Positions 7,393-15,790 are shown, counted from the stretch's first letter. The stretch is DNA of 64,000 nt from Chitinophagaceae bacterium (GCA_016699815.1 CP065012.1:2294001-2358000); one strand, 5' to 3'. Numbers and translations are program-made. Notes: generated from the sequence alone by a model not told the origin.

Positions 7393-8634
7393 TTATGCTA
7401 CTTTAAGCATACTTAATTTACTGTTTTTGAATTTTCTTAGTGCATATTCCAGCGTTACATCAAAAGATTTTGTTTTTTCTGATGGTAATTCGTACATGGC
7501 ATCGGTAAGTATGCTTTCGCAAATACTCCTTAAGCCCCTTGCACCGAGTTTATATTCCAGCGCTTTTTCCACCATAAAATCCAATACGGCCGGCTCAAAT
7601 TTTAATGCAATACCTTCCAGGTCAAAAAGGCGGGTAAATTGCTTGATGAGTGAGTTTTTGGGTTCAGTTAATATATTGCGTAATGTTGCTGCATCTAATG
7701 GGTTAAGGTAGGTTACTACTGGCAACCTGCCCAAAAGTTCGGGTATTAACCCAAAACTTTTTAAATCTACCGCATTTACAAATTGTAATAAATTTTTCTC
7801 CCTGTACTCCTGTTCTTCTTTATTAACGTTAAAGCCAATGGAGTGGGTATTTACTCTTCGGGCTATAATTTTATCTATACCGGCAAATGCACCACCGCAA
7901 ATAAATAAAATATTGCTGGTGTTAATTTTAATTAATTTTTGCTCGGGGTGCTTGCGGCCACCTTGTGGCGGCACCAGCACTTCGGTACCTTCAAGCAACT
8001 TTAATAAACCTTGCTGTACGCCTTCACCGCTTACATCCCTGGTAATGGATGGGTTATCGCTTTTGCGGCCTATTTTATCTATTTCATCTATAAATACAAT
8101 TCCCTTTTCTGCAGAGCTTACATCATAATTGCAGGCTTGTAACAAACGGGTAAGCATGCTTTCCACGTCTTCGCCCACATAGCCTGCTTCTGTAAACACA
8201 GTAGCATCTACAATAGCAAAAGGTACATTAAGCATTCGGGCAATGGTTTTTGCCAGTAAGGTTTTACCAGTACCGGTTTCACCCACCATGATAATATTGC
8301 TTTTTTCAATCTCTACATCGTTCTCAATTTTTTGATTGAGCCTTTTATAATGGTTGTATACGGCTACGGCCAATATTTTTTTTGCATCATCCTGGCCAAT
8401 AATATATTCATCCAGAAATTTTTTTATTTCAACAGGTTTTTTTACCGTAAGTTTTCCGGATGAAGGCGTGCTTGCTTTGGATTCAGGCACAATGCCCAGC
8501 TCCTGTTCAATAATTTCTGTAGCATGGTCCACACAGTTTTCGCAAATATGCCCATCTTGCCCGGCAATGAGTATTTTTACTTCATCCCTGTTTCTTCCGC
8601 AAAATGAACAATGCAACTGTTGCTGACGTGCCAT
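7393..8634 (-). CDS. clpX: ATP-dependent Clp protease ATP-binding subunit ClpX
   Basis: ClpX unfolds substrates with ATP and feeds them to ClpP. The 413-residue protein has the N-terminal C4 zinc finger (CSFCGRN ... HICENC, residues 10-35), Walker A GETGTGKT, Walker B IVFIDEIDKIG, the RDVSGEGVQQGLLKLLEG segment, and the IGF loop (THSIGFNV) that docks on ClpP. The C-terminal small domain has the usual GARGLRSICE sensor-2 region. clpP is not adjacent. A -7 element lies about 42 bases upstream of the start. Confidence 0.98.
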   Translation of the reverse strand: MARQQQLHCSFCGRNRDEVKILIAGQDGHICENCVDHATEIIEQELGIVPESKASTPSSGKLTVKKPVEIKKFLDEYIIGQDDAKKILAVAVYNHYKRLNQKIENDVEIEKSNIIMVGETGTGKTLLAKTIARMLNVPFAIVDATVFTEAGYVGEDVESMLTRLLQACNYDVSSAEKGIVFIDEIDKIGRKSDNPSITRDVSGEGVQQGLLKLLEGTEVLVPPQGGRKHPEQKLIKINTSNILFICGGAFAGIDKIIARRVNTHSIGFNVNKEEQEYREKNLLQFVNAVDLKSFGLIPELLGRLPVVTYLNPLDAATLRNILTEPKNSLIKQFTRLFDLEGIALKFEPAVLDFMVEKALEYKLGARGLRSICESILTDAMYELPSEKTKSFDVTLEYALRKFKNSKLSMLKVA

Positions 8635-8675
8635 AAAAATAAAAGCAAAGCGGTTGTATATTGGCTTTGCTACTG

Positions 8676-8683
8676 CAAAGATA
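8676..8683 (-). promoter_or_regulatory. Bacteroidota -7 element (TATCTTTG) for clpX
   Basis: On the minus strand TATCTTTG matches TAnnTTTG exactly and lies 41 bases upstream of the clpX ATG, implying a leader of about 35 bases. Confidence 0.45.
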
Positions 8684-8889
8684 TAAATAAACTATAAAAA
8701 GCTGCATAAATGGGCTTTTTTATTCAGTTTTAATGCAGTTTTGGGGCGTTTTTAAGCCTAATTGGTACAGCGCAGGATTTATTATGGTATTACGCTACTT
8801 TTTTAATCGGGTTAATAATGATTATTTTAGTTTTTATTAATCCAGTCTGTTGAATTAAGCAAGAAAAAAGACGAAACCATTTATTTTTC

Positions 8890-9981
8890 TTAATAAAAGC
8901 CGGATACATTTTTTAAATGGGATTGTATATGTGCTTTTAATTGCTTTTTAACCAGGCATCCCATGGTTTTACATTTACTGAAAATATTGTTGTTGTGATG
9001 TTCATTTAGCTGCTGCGCTAATAATTTTATTTTATAATTTTCAGAAAGCTCATCTTTTATCATGGTATTAAAAAGCTCCATAAGCCTGTGCCTGCAATCA
9101 AAAACCCGGTAGGCAATACTCGTTCTTTCTTCGGTGCGGTATTGTTCTATTACTTCTGTACTCAGGCTGCCGAGGGTTAATTGTACATACTCAAAATTTT
9201 CTTTATAAAACTGTGGAAGGTAAAACTTTTTATTGCCTTCATAACATTGCTGGTCAAAATCTATGGCCCTGAAATGGTATTGAAAATCTTCAATATCGGG
9301 AATGGCGCTTACCACAAAATTGTAAGAGCGCATATCGCCCAGTAACCGGGCAAAGCAGCGTTCATTGAACTTTACAAATTCTTTGGCAATACGTATTTTA
9401 TTATGCAATGGGTTATGTAAAAAATGCTCCTGGAACACATCTCCGGGAATACCGGCAATATGCTCTTCTACCAGCGTATTTTTCTGGTATTGAAAAACAA
9501 TGGCATGTGGCGATAAAAGATGCTCCAGTTCAAGCCCGTAAATCCTTGATGCATCTGCCTGTTTAATATAAAAATGATCGTAATTGCCATTAATGCGGTT
9601 AATGATACGGATGCGAAAAGGTGCGCTGTTGCCAAATTCGCAAAAATCTATGCGTTCCACATCAAGGTGTATGCTAAACCTTTCATTGCCTTCGGTTTTT
9701 AGCATGGCATAAGTTTGCACCAAACCAGTGCGTAAAAACTCCATTTCTTTAAGGTCGTAATGTACTGTTTCCCAATGGGTAAGTTTTCCGTTTTTATCTT
9801 TTAGGGTATCTCTGAAGCGATAATTAAGTAAGTCAGAATATCTCACCGGGAAAATTTTTCCCCTGCCATATTTCTCCAGGTATTTTTGCAATCCTTCGCT
9901 TACTGCAAAAAATTCTTTTCGCATTTGCGGCCTGTCTTTTTCGTTGCTCAGCTTTGCATTTACTATATCTGAAAATTGCAT
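8890..9981 (-). CDS. Uncharacterised protein with a kinase-like (PKL-fold) residue pattern
   Basis: I do not recognise this 363-residue cytoplasmic protein as a named family. Its middle resembles a protein-kinase-like or aminoglycoside-phosphotransferase-like core. Lys140 in HFYIKQAD sits like a beta-3 lysine, and Glu151/153 in GLELEHL like the helix-C glutamate. Two strands and a hinge-like EEHIAGIPGDVF follow, then LLGDMRSYNFVV (Asp216, Asn221) like a catalytic loop and FRAIDFDQQ (Asp241/243) like the metal-binding DFG/DFD. The order and spacing fit; the assignment is inference. It has no signal peptide or membrane segment. It is divergent from the exported Ppx-like gene and a TAnnTTTA element lies 4 bases before its ATG. 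Confidence 0.7.
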   Translation of the reverse strand: MQFSDIVNAKLSNEKDRPQMRKEFFAVSEGLQKYLEKYGRGKIFPVRYSDLLNYRFRDTLKDKNGKLTHWETVHYDLKEMEFLRTGLVQTYAMLKTEGNERFSIHLDVERIDFCEFGNSAPFRIRIINRINGNYDHFYIKQADASRIYGLELEHLLSPHAIVFQYQKNTLVEEHIAGIPGDVFQEHFLHNPLHNKIRIAKEFVKFNERCFARLLGDMRSYNFVVSAIPDIEDFQYHFRAIDFDQQCYEGNKKFYLPQFYKENFEYVQLTLGSLSTEVIEQYRTEERTSIAYRVFDCRHRLMELFNTMIKDELSENYKIKLLAQQLNEHHNNNIFSKCKTMGCLVKKQLKAHIQSHLKNVSGFY

Positions 9982-9985
9982 ACAT

Positions 9986-9993
9986 TAAAGATA
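9986..9993 (-). promoter_or_regulatory. -7-like element (TATCTTTA) directly before the kinase-like gene
   Basis: On the minus strand TATCTTTA (one mismatch to TAnnTTTG) is separated by only 4 bases from the ATG at 9981, implying a leaderless or nearly leaderless transcript. Confidence 0.35.
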
Positions 9994-10105
9994 AGAAACA
10001 GGCTTTAAAAGCCAAATGAATGCATACATATTGCAATAGTTTTATTTGTTGAAAAACTGTTTACAAAACCCCGGTTTATATTCCCTGCCCGCAGTATTAA
10101 ACGGC

Positions 10106-10113
10106 TACATTTG
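10106..10113 (+). promoter_or_regulatory. Bacteroidota -7 element (TACATTTG) for the Ppx-like gene
   Basis: TACATTTG matches TAnnTTTG exactly and lies 48 bases before ATG 10162. It contains the TTG at 10111, which would be the start of the longest frame. That makes the longer start unlikely. Confidence 0.45.
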
Positions 10114-10161
10114 TTGCCCGGCACTGGCCAGTTTGTTTTTTTTGATATAAAAATTTTGTAT

Positions 10162-11565
10162 ATGAGGCGTAATTTTTTTTTGATACTGTTGATTGTTTTT
10201 AGTTTTTCTGTAAAGGCACAGGATATAAAATCACAACCGGTTTCCCGTATTCTTAAAACCGCAACTTCATTGCTGGAAGCACAGCAGTATGAAGCTGCAG
10301 AAGAATATTTTAATATCGGGCTAAAAAATGCCAAAGCCAAATTTGATGTTTATTACCAGGCACAGGCTTATGAGGGTTTGGGAAATTTGTATTCTAAAAC
10401 CGAGCAAAAAAACCTTGCGGTAACCTCTTATGAAAAAGCAATTAAATTATATAAAGCTCAGGGCCTTGAAGTAATTGCCAAAGTGGTGGAAACTCTTTTA
10501 AAAAATGTTCAGGGCATTGGCGACATGTATGCAGGTATAGAAATTGGCGCAAGGGGAAATAAAATGAGCGTAATTGAAGTGCGCATGGGTAAAGACGGGG
10601 AGAATGAATACCTGCTAAAGCTGGATACCTCTATCAATACCAATGCTGCCGAACTTTCTTACCAAAGCGAAAAGGAAACTTATGATGCCATTGCTGTATT
10701 TTACCATATTGCAAAAAATCGTTTTAAAATTTCGCCCAATCATACCCATATTGTTATCAGCAGCGGGCTAAGGCAGGAGTTGGATAAATATAATAAGGTA
10801 GAGTATTTTGCCGGCATCGTAAGGCCCAAAAACCTGGATCCAAAAATCATGATAAGTTATGTTACTGCCGACCAGGAATCAGAATTCAGCTTTAGGGGAA
10901 TTGTGCCTTCAAAAAGCAGGTTAACAGCCGACCACCTTGATGTGGGAGGTGGTAATACCAAGGGAGGATATTTTGATGCAGGTAAAAATTTTATTCCGGT
11001 AACTTTTCCGCTGGGTACAAAATCATTTCAAAGGCTTATTGAAAGTAAATTACAGGGAAGCAGCCTGCAGGATTACAAGCAAGCAGCCCAAAAAATTTTG
11101 GACGATAGCCTGGGCCGCTTGATTGTATATGAATTTACCAATAAAACAGATTTTAAGTCGAGGGACGTAGTGTATATTTCTGGCGGAATTGTGTGGGCTG
11201 TAGCTTCTATGATGTACCCAGAACTGGTGTACGACAATGCCGTGGAATTGAAGAAAGAGGATATTGCTAATTTCCGCAAACAGGTGTTTGAAAATTTTAC
11301 CAGGCTTTCAAAGCCCGATTTGTCAACACTTGCCGATAGGGACCTGGCAGAGGCTTCACTGAAAAATATAGGACGGGTAGTTAAAACCTACGATCAAAAA
11401 GCTTTGCTTGCCGGAGCAATTTGGCTGGATGAATTAATGCAACAGGTAAATACAAGGAACCCTAATAAAAAATTAATCTTCTTCCGCAATTCCTATGTAG
11501 GCTGGATTAGCGGCTATATTGTAGATAAAATCAACAAGCAATATTTAGGGCTTGCAAAAAATTAA
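10162..11565 (+). CDS. Exported protein with TPR repeats and a Ppx/GppA-like ASKHA domain
   Basis: This is a 467-residue protein from ATG 10162. Residues 1-19 form a signal peptide (MRRNFF, hydrophobic core, VKA-Q). Residues about 27-115 hold two TPR-like helical pairs (AQAYEGLGNLYSKTEQK, AVTSYEKAIKLYKAQG). From about residue 123 an actin-like ATPase / exopolyphosphatase-type domain follows. It has a phosphate-1-like YAGIEIGARGNK loop (123-134), TADQESEFSFRG (235-246, like the Ppx glutamate motif), phosphate-2 DVGGGNTKGG (260-269) and an adenosine-type YISGGIVWAVAS near residue 330. Ppx/GppA enzymes are normally cytosolic, so an exported version is odd. Substrate and activity are unknown. Confidence 0.75.
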   Translation: MRRNFFLILLIVFSFSVKAQDIKSQPVSRILKTATSLLEAQQYEAAEEYFNIGLKNAKAKFDVYYQAQAYEGLGNLYSKTEQKNLAVTSYEKAIKLYKAQGLEVIAKVVETLLKNVQGIGDMYAGIEIGARGNKMSVIEVRMGKDGENEYLLKLDTSINTNAAELSYQSEKETYDAIAVFYHIAKNRFKISPNHTHIVISSGLRQELDKYNKVEYFAGIVRPKNLDPKIMISYVTADQESEFSFRGIVPSKSRLTADHLDVGGGNTKGGYFDAGKNFIPVTFPLGTKSFQRLIESKLQGSSLQDYKQAAQKILDDSLGRLIVYEFTNKTDFKSRDVVYISGGIVWAVASMMYPELVYDNAVELKKEDIANFRKQVFENFTRLSKPDLSTLADRDLAEASLKNIGRVVKTYDQKALLAGAIWLDELMQQVNTRNPNKKLIFFRNSYVGWISGYIVDKINKQYLGLAKN

Positions 11566-11618
11566 AAATATCTTTTTTTGCTGTAAGCAATGCAGGCAAA
11601 AAGAAAAGTAAGTATAGG

Positions 11619-11646
11619 AAAACCGGCTGCCAGGCCGGTTTTTTTT
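11619..11646 (+). terminator. Rho-independent terminator after the Ppx-like gene
   Basis: AACCGGC pairs with GCCGGTT around TGCCAG and is followed by six T. It separates the Ppx-like gene from the dcw cluster. Confidence 0.85.
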
Positions 11647-11694
11647 ATAAAAACGCTGGATAGTTATTTCAATTAAGTTTCTTTTCAAAAACAG

Positions 11695-11816
11695 TAATCC
11701 ACAGCAATTCACAGTAATCCACATCAATTCACAATTTAATTCACATTAAAAGGGCTAATAATGGGCAATTTTAGCCTACAATAGCCATTAAGCCTCATAA
11801 TATTAGCTGTGGATAA
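11695..11816 (+). repeat. Helically phased DnaA-box-like 9-mer array plus one perfect DnaA box upstream of mraZ
   Basis: The 337-base gap 11566-11902 holds a terminator, this array, the MraZ operator and the mraZ promoter. Five 9-mers start at 11695, 11705, 11715, 11725 and 11737: TAATCCACA, CAATTCACA, TAATCCACA, CAATTCACA, TAATTCACA. They have the period of one helical turn and are 1-3 mismatches from the DnaA box TTATCCACA. A perfect box on the other strand (TGTGGATAA, 11808-11816) lies 63 bases further. AT-rich sequence lies between. This could be a DnaA-responsive control region or part of an origin; dnaA itself is not nearby. Confidence 0.55.
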
Positions 11817-11833
11817 AAAATTTTTCCAAAAGG

Positions 11834-11864
11834 TGGGTAAAAGTGGGTAATAGTGTTATTTTCG
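11834..11864 (+). promoter_or_regulatory. MraZ operator overlapping the mraZ promoter
   Basis: TGGGT at 11834 and again at 11844 is followed by a degenerate TGTTA at 11854: three pentamers at 10-base spacing. This is the TGGGN-N5-TGGGN-N5 layout known for MraZ binding. A -7-like TATTTTCG (one mismatch to TAnnTTTG) begins at 11857, so MraZ bound here would cover the -33 region. Autorepression of the whole dcw operon is the natural reading. Confidence 0.65.
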
Positions 11865-11902
11865 TATTGTTATCAGCTTAATAAACCATTATTTATTCTT
11901 TC

Positions 11903-12376
11903 ATGATCCAATTTTTGGGTGAATATGAGAGTACTATTGACGCAAAAGGGCGTTTTCTGCTACCGGCAGGTTTCAAGAAGCAGCTTCCTGAAGCCGGTGT
12001 GGGCCAGTTTGTAATAAATAGGGGTTTTGAAAAATGCCTCACCCTATATCCCGTACAAAGCTGGCAGCCCATTTTTGAGCAAATAAGTAACCTCAATGAT
12101 TTCGATCCCAAAGTTAGAGAATTCCGAAGGTATTTTTTTAATGGCGCCACCCAGGTAGAGTTGGATACCGCCGGAAGAATATTGCTTCCCAAAAATTTAG
12201 TGGAACATGCTGCGCTTCAAAAAGATATTGTACTGGTAAGCGCATTAAACAAAATTGAAATTTGGGATAAAATGAAATATCAGCAGTTCTTTGATTCATA
12301 TACAGCAGATTCATTTAGCACGTTGGCAAACGAAGTAATGAATAAGCCTTCTTCACCAGGCATGAATGATAAATAA
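11903..12376 (+). CDS. mraZ: Transcriptional regulator MraZ
   Basis: MraZ is the AbrB-like DNA-binding repressor that opens dcw clusters. The 157-residue protein has two SpoVT-AbrB halves with the expected DAKGRFLLPAGFKKQL (about residues 13-28) and DTAGRILLPKNLVEHA (about 92-107) motifs. It is preceded by an MraZ-type TGGG repeat operator. The start is the first ATG after the promoter (MIQFLGEYESTID), matching the family N-terminus. Its stop overlaps the longest rsmH frame by 11 bases. Confidence 0.95.
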   Translation: MIQFLGEYESTIDAKGRFLLPAGFKKQLPEAGVGQFVINRGFEKCLTLYPVQSWQPIFEQISNLNDFDPKVREFRRYFFNGATQVELDTAGRILLPKNLVEHAALQKDIVLVSALNKIEIWDKMKYQQFFDSYTADSFSTLANEVMNKPSSPGMNDK

Positions 12377-12389
12377 TAATGCAACCGGG

Positions 12390-13292
12390 ATGACGAATGC
12401 CTATCATACTACCGTAATGCTGAAAGAGGCGGTAGATGGTATCGTTACCCATGCGGATGGTGTTTATGTGGATTGCACATTTGGCGGCGGCGGGCATAGC
12501 AGGGAAATACTGGGCCGGCTTTCTGCAAAAGGAAGGCTTATAGCATTTGACCAGGATGAAGCAGCCAAAAACAATTTGCCCGAGGATGACAGGCTCATTT
12601 TTGTGCCGCACAACTTCAGGCATTTGCAACGTTTCCTTAGGCTTTATGCAATGGAAAAAGTAGATGGTATTTTGGCTGACTTGGGCGTATCCAGTCACCA
12701 GTTTAATGTTGCAGAAAGGGGCTTTTCCATAAGGTATGATGCAGCATTGGATATGAGAATGGATAAACGGGCAACACTTACGGCAGCCGATATTTTGAAA
12801 AACTACCCCGAAGAAAAATTGCACAAGCTCTTTGAACAATATGGGGAAGTAACCAATTCAAAATCGCTGGCAAAAGCAATTGTAGCACAAAGGAGCCTGA
12901 AGGATATAGAAACCATCAGCCAGTTTAAAGTTGCGGTGTACGGTTTAGTGAAAGGCAACCCCAATAAATATTTTGCTCAGGTGTTCCAGGCTTTGCGCAT
13001 TGAGGTAAATGACGAATTGGGGGCTTTAAAAGAATTGCTGGAGCAAAGTGTAGCAATGTTAAACCAGCAAGGAAGGATAGCCGTAATTTCTTTTCACTCG
13101 CTGGAAGACAGGCTGGTAAAAAGTTTTTTTAAAAACGGGTCATTTGAAGAACAGGAAGACAACATTTTTGGAATAAAAAAAACCAACCCACTGAAAATAA
13201 TCACTAAAAAACCGCAGGCACCTACCGAGTACGAAATAAAAAATAACCCAAGATCAAGAAGTGCAAGGCTTAGGATTGCAGAAAAAAAATAA
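12390..13292 (+). CDS. rsmH: 16S rRNA (cytosine1402-N4)-methyltransferase
   Basis: RsmH (MraW) methylates C1402 in the ribosomal P site using S-adenosylmethionine. The SAM-binding motif VDCTFGGGGHS is near the N-terminus, followed by AFDQDE and DGILADLGVSSHQ. RGFSIRYDAALDMRMD, QALRIEVNDELGAL and the ISFHSLEDRLVKSFF motif are also present. The frame extends upstream to ATG 12366 inside the end of mraZ. ATG 12390 (MTNAYHTTVMLKE) matches the family start better, giving 300 residues. The last base of its TAA is the A of the ftsL ATG (TAATG), so the two are translationally coupled. Confidence 0.95.
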   Translation: MTNAYHTTVMLKEAVDGIVTHADGVYVDCTFGGGGHSREILGRLSAKGRLIAFDQDEAAKNNLPEDDRLIFVPHNFRHLQRFLRLYAMEKVDGILADLGVSSHQFNVAERGFSIRYDAALDMRMDKRATLTAADILKNYPEEKLHKLFEQYGEVTNSKSLAKAIVAQRSLKDIETISQFKVAVYGLVKGNPNKYFAQVFQALRIEVNDELGALKELLEQSVAMLNQQGRIAVISFHSLEDRLVKSFFKNGSFEEQEDNIFGIKKTNPLKIITKKPQAPTEYEIKNNPRSRSARLRIAEKK

Positions 13293-13636
13293 TGGCAGAA
13301 GAAAAAAAAATAGGAAACACCCATAACCCCAAAACAGACTGGAGGCGCATTTTTAATTACAAATGGATGGTGCAAAATATCCCATTTTTTCTTTTTTTAT
13401 CGGCATTGGCCGTAGCCTATATCTATAATGGGCATCATTCGGATAAGCTGGTAAGAAAAATTGCGGTTACTGAAAAAAATATTAAAGAGTTAGAGTACGA
13501 ATATAAGAATGTAAAAAGCCAGGTAATATTCCGGAGCAAGGCAAGCGAATTGATAAAAGCAGTAGAACCACTGGGTTTAAAAGAGTTAATAGCGCCACCA
13601 AAGGTGTTGGAAGATTCATCGGGGCCAAATAATTAA
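13292..13636 (+). CDS. ftsL: FtsL-like cell-division protein
   Basis: This is a 114-residue bitopic membrane protein. A basic cytoplasmic N-terminus of about 38 residues is followed by one membrane span (residues about 39-57, IPFFLFLSALAVAYIYN). A periplasmic coiled coil comes next (KIAVTEKNIKELEYEYKNVKSQ) and then a short tail. Size, topology and position between rsmH and ftsI fit FtsL, which bridges FtsB/FtsQ and the FtsW-FtsI synthase. FtsL diverges strongly in sequence, so the call rests mainly on topology and synteny. It overlaps the rsmH stop by one base. Confidence 0.85.
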   Translation: MAEEKKIGNTHNPKTDWRRIFNYKWMVQNIPFFLFLSALAVAYIYNGHHSDKLVRKIAVTEKNIKELEYEYKNVKSQVIFRSKASELIKAVEPLGLKELIAPPKVLEDSSGPNN

Positions 13637-13654
13637 AAGCATTTCAAAAAAGGC

Positions 13655-15784
13655 TTGGAAATTAAAAAAGACATATTATGGAGGGTTTATCTCTGCTTTA
13701 TAGGCATAGCCTTTTTGGGTTTATGCGTATTGGGCCGAGCCTTTTATGTACAGCAGGCAGAAGGTAGATTTTGGCTGGATGTAAGTAAAAAAGACCACCT
13801 AAGGTATTTTCCTGTGGATGCCGAAAGAGGAAGTATTTACAGTGAAGATGGAAATATGCTCAGTACATCTGTACCCATATTTGATGTGTATGTAGACTTT
13901 AGCGCAGATGGCCTAAGGGCAAAAGGAGGAAAAAGGTTTAAAGATAATATTGATTCCCTCAGCATTTGCCTTGCCGGGTTATTTAAAGATAAAACCATCC
14001 AGCAGTATAAGAAAGAACTTCAAAGAGGATATAAGGAAAGGCTAAGGTATTATTCACTCAAAAAGAAAATTTCCTTTGATGAATATTGTGAGCTTCGAAA
14101 TTTTCCGTTGGTAAGGTTAGGAAAAAATAAAAGCGGTTTTATTTTAGATCCCAGGGATAAAAGAATTAATCCCTATGTATTATTTGCCAACCGTACCATT
14201 GGCCTCTCCAGGGAAAATAGCAAGAGAAATGTAGGATTGGAATTAACTTATGACAGCCTCTTAAGAGGAATTAGCGGACAGCGTTTAATGCGCTATGCTG
14301 CAGGAATATATTTACCCGTAGATGGAGCAGACCTTGACCCCGTAAACGGAAAGGATATTGTAACCACACTGGATACATATATACAGGATGTAACACAAAG
14401 CGCCTTAATGAAAATGATGCTGGGCAATAATTCTACCCATGGTACTGCCATAGTAATGGAAGTGGCCACAGGAAAAATTAAAGCAATAGCCAACCTTGGT
14501 AAGCAGCCGGATGGATCTTATATCGAAGACCTTAATTACGGCATTGGAAGGGCAACAGAGCCGGGCTCAATTTTTAAACTGGCTACTCTTATAAGTTTGC
14601 TTGATGATGGTTATGTAACCCAAAATTCTATTGTGGATTGCGAAGGAGGCATTAAAAAATTTTATGGCTTAAGAATTAAAGATTCGCATTTGGGCGAACA
14701 TGAAATGCCGGTTAAAGAAGCATTTTTCAAAAGTAGTAATGTGGCCTTTGCAAAACTGGCTTACGAATATTACAATAGCCAGCCGGATAAATTTATTGGG
14801 CACCTGCAAAAATTCAGGCTCAATCAAATGACAGGTGTGGATATTATTGCTTCAGCGGGAAAGCCCACCATTAAAACACCAAAAAACCGCAGTTGGTCAA
14901 AAACCACTATTCCCTTTATGGCACATGGTTACGAAGAGTTGGTAACTCCTTTACACATGCTAATGTTGTATAACGCTGTTGCCAATGGGGGAAAAATGAT
15001 GAGACCTTACCTTGTACATACCATAAAAGAATATGGGGTTGAAATTAAAAAAATAAACCCGGAAGTGGTTGTCAATAAAATTTGCAGTGAGCAAACCCTT
15101 GCGCAGGTAAAAGAATGTTTAAAAGCTGTAGTAGACAGTGCACACGGAACCGGGCATAGGATTTTATTTGATTCCTTGTATTCTATTTCCGGCAAAACCG
15201 GTACTGCAGTTTCTGCACTCGATAATAAAGGCTATAATAAAGGCAACAAAATTTACCAGGCTTCTTTTATTGGTTATTTCCCCAGCGAAAGCCCTAAATA
15301 CTCCATTGCCGTAGTGATACAAAATTCCAGGGAATCAAAATTTATTTATGGAGCCGACGTAGCCGGAAGGGTTTTTAAAGAAATCAGCGACAGGATTTAT
15401 GGCCGATATATTAATAATAACAAGGCGCTTTTTGCAGGGCTGGTTACAGATAGCTCGGCGTACAAATATTCGGGGATGATGAACGACCTCAATGCTATTT
15501 TTAGTTTTATGCACATGAATTACAGTGATTCATCTGTTTCGGGAAAATGGAGAATGGTCAATATGGTTGCGAATAACAGTGGGCTTAAATCGCCGGGTAT
15601 TAGCGGCTTGCCGGCAAACACAATGCCCGATGTGATGGGAATGGGACTTAAAGATGCCATTTACCTTTTAGAAAACAGGGGTCTTAAAGTGGGCTTTACC
15701 GGAAGGGGAAAGGTGATCAGCCAAAGTTTACTGGCCGGTTCATCAGTTTCAAGCGGGCAAAAAATAAACTTAATGCTTAATTAA
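13655..15784 (+). CDS. ftsI: Penicillin-binding protein, FtsI/PBP3 transpeptidase with C-terminal PASTA domain
   Basis: The septal peptidoglycan transpeptidase. The 709-residue protein has a short cytoplasmic N-terminus and one membrane anchor (about residues 11-30). A PBP dimer domain follows (VDAERGSIYSEDG near 54-66), then the transpeptidase domain with all three active-site motifs: S305-x-x-K308 in EPGSIFKLATL, S360-x-N362 and K514-T-G in SGKTGTA. A single PASTA domain fills about 655-709. The start is TTG 13655 with AAAAAAGG just upstream; no ATG occurs in frame before residue 68. It forms part of the dcw transcript. Confidence 0.94.
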   Translation: MEIKKDILWRVYLCFIGIAFLGLCVLGRAFYVQQAEGRFWLDVSKKDHLRYFPVDAERGSIYSEDGNMLSTSVPIFDVYVDFSADGLRAKGGKRFKDNIDSLSICLAGLFKDKTIQQYKKELQRGYKERLRYYSLKKKISFDEYCELRNFPLVRLGKNKSGFILDPRDKRINPYVLFANRTIGLSRENSKRNVGLELTYDSLLRGISGQRLMRYAAGIYLPVDGADLDPVNGKDIVTTLDTYIQDVTQSALMKMMLGNNSTHGTAIVMEVATGKIKAIANLGKQPDGSYIEDLNYGIGRATEPGSIFKLATLISLLDDGYVTQNSIVDCEGGIKKFYGLRIKDSHLGEHEMPVKEAFFKSSNVAFAKLAYEYYNSQPDKFIGHLQKFRLNQMTGVDIIASAGKPTIKTPKNRSWSKTTIPFMAHGYEELVTPLHMLMLYNAVANGGKMMRPYLVHTIKEYGVEIKKINPEVVVNKICSEQTLAQVKECLKAVVDSAHGTGHRILFDSLYSISGKTGTAVSALDNKGYNKGNKIYQASFIGYFPSESPKYSIAVVIQNSRESKFIYGADVAGRVFKEISDRIYGRYINNNKALFAGLVTDSSAYKYSGMMNDLNAIFSFMHMNYSDSSVSGKWRMVNMVANNSGLKSPGISGLPANTMPDVMGMGLKDAIYLLENRGLKVGFTGRGKVISQSLLAGSSVSSGQKINLMLN

Positions 15785-15790
15785 TAAGGC

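Noticed and set aside
8635..8889. Possible RNA gene or small ORF in the 255-base gap upstream of clpX
   Set aside because: Apart from the clpX -7 element I found no tRNA-like cloverleaf, no convincing hairpin with T-tract and no ORF with a plausible product.
11695..11745. Possible CRISPR-like short repeats
   Set aside because: The units are 9-mers at 10-base steps without spacers of 25-40 bases, and no cas genes are present; a protein-binding array fits better.
12315..12839. 174-codon minus-strand frame across mraZ and rsmH
   Set aside because: It overlaps two well-supported genes in antisense, is Cys/His/Ile-rich with no domain, and lacks promoter signals.
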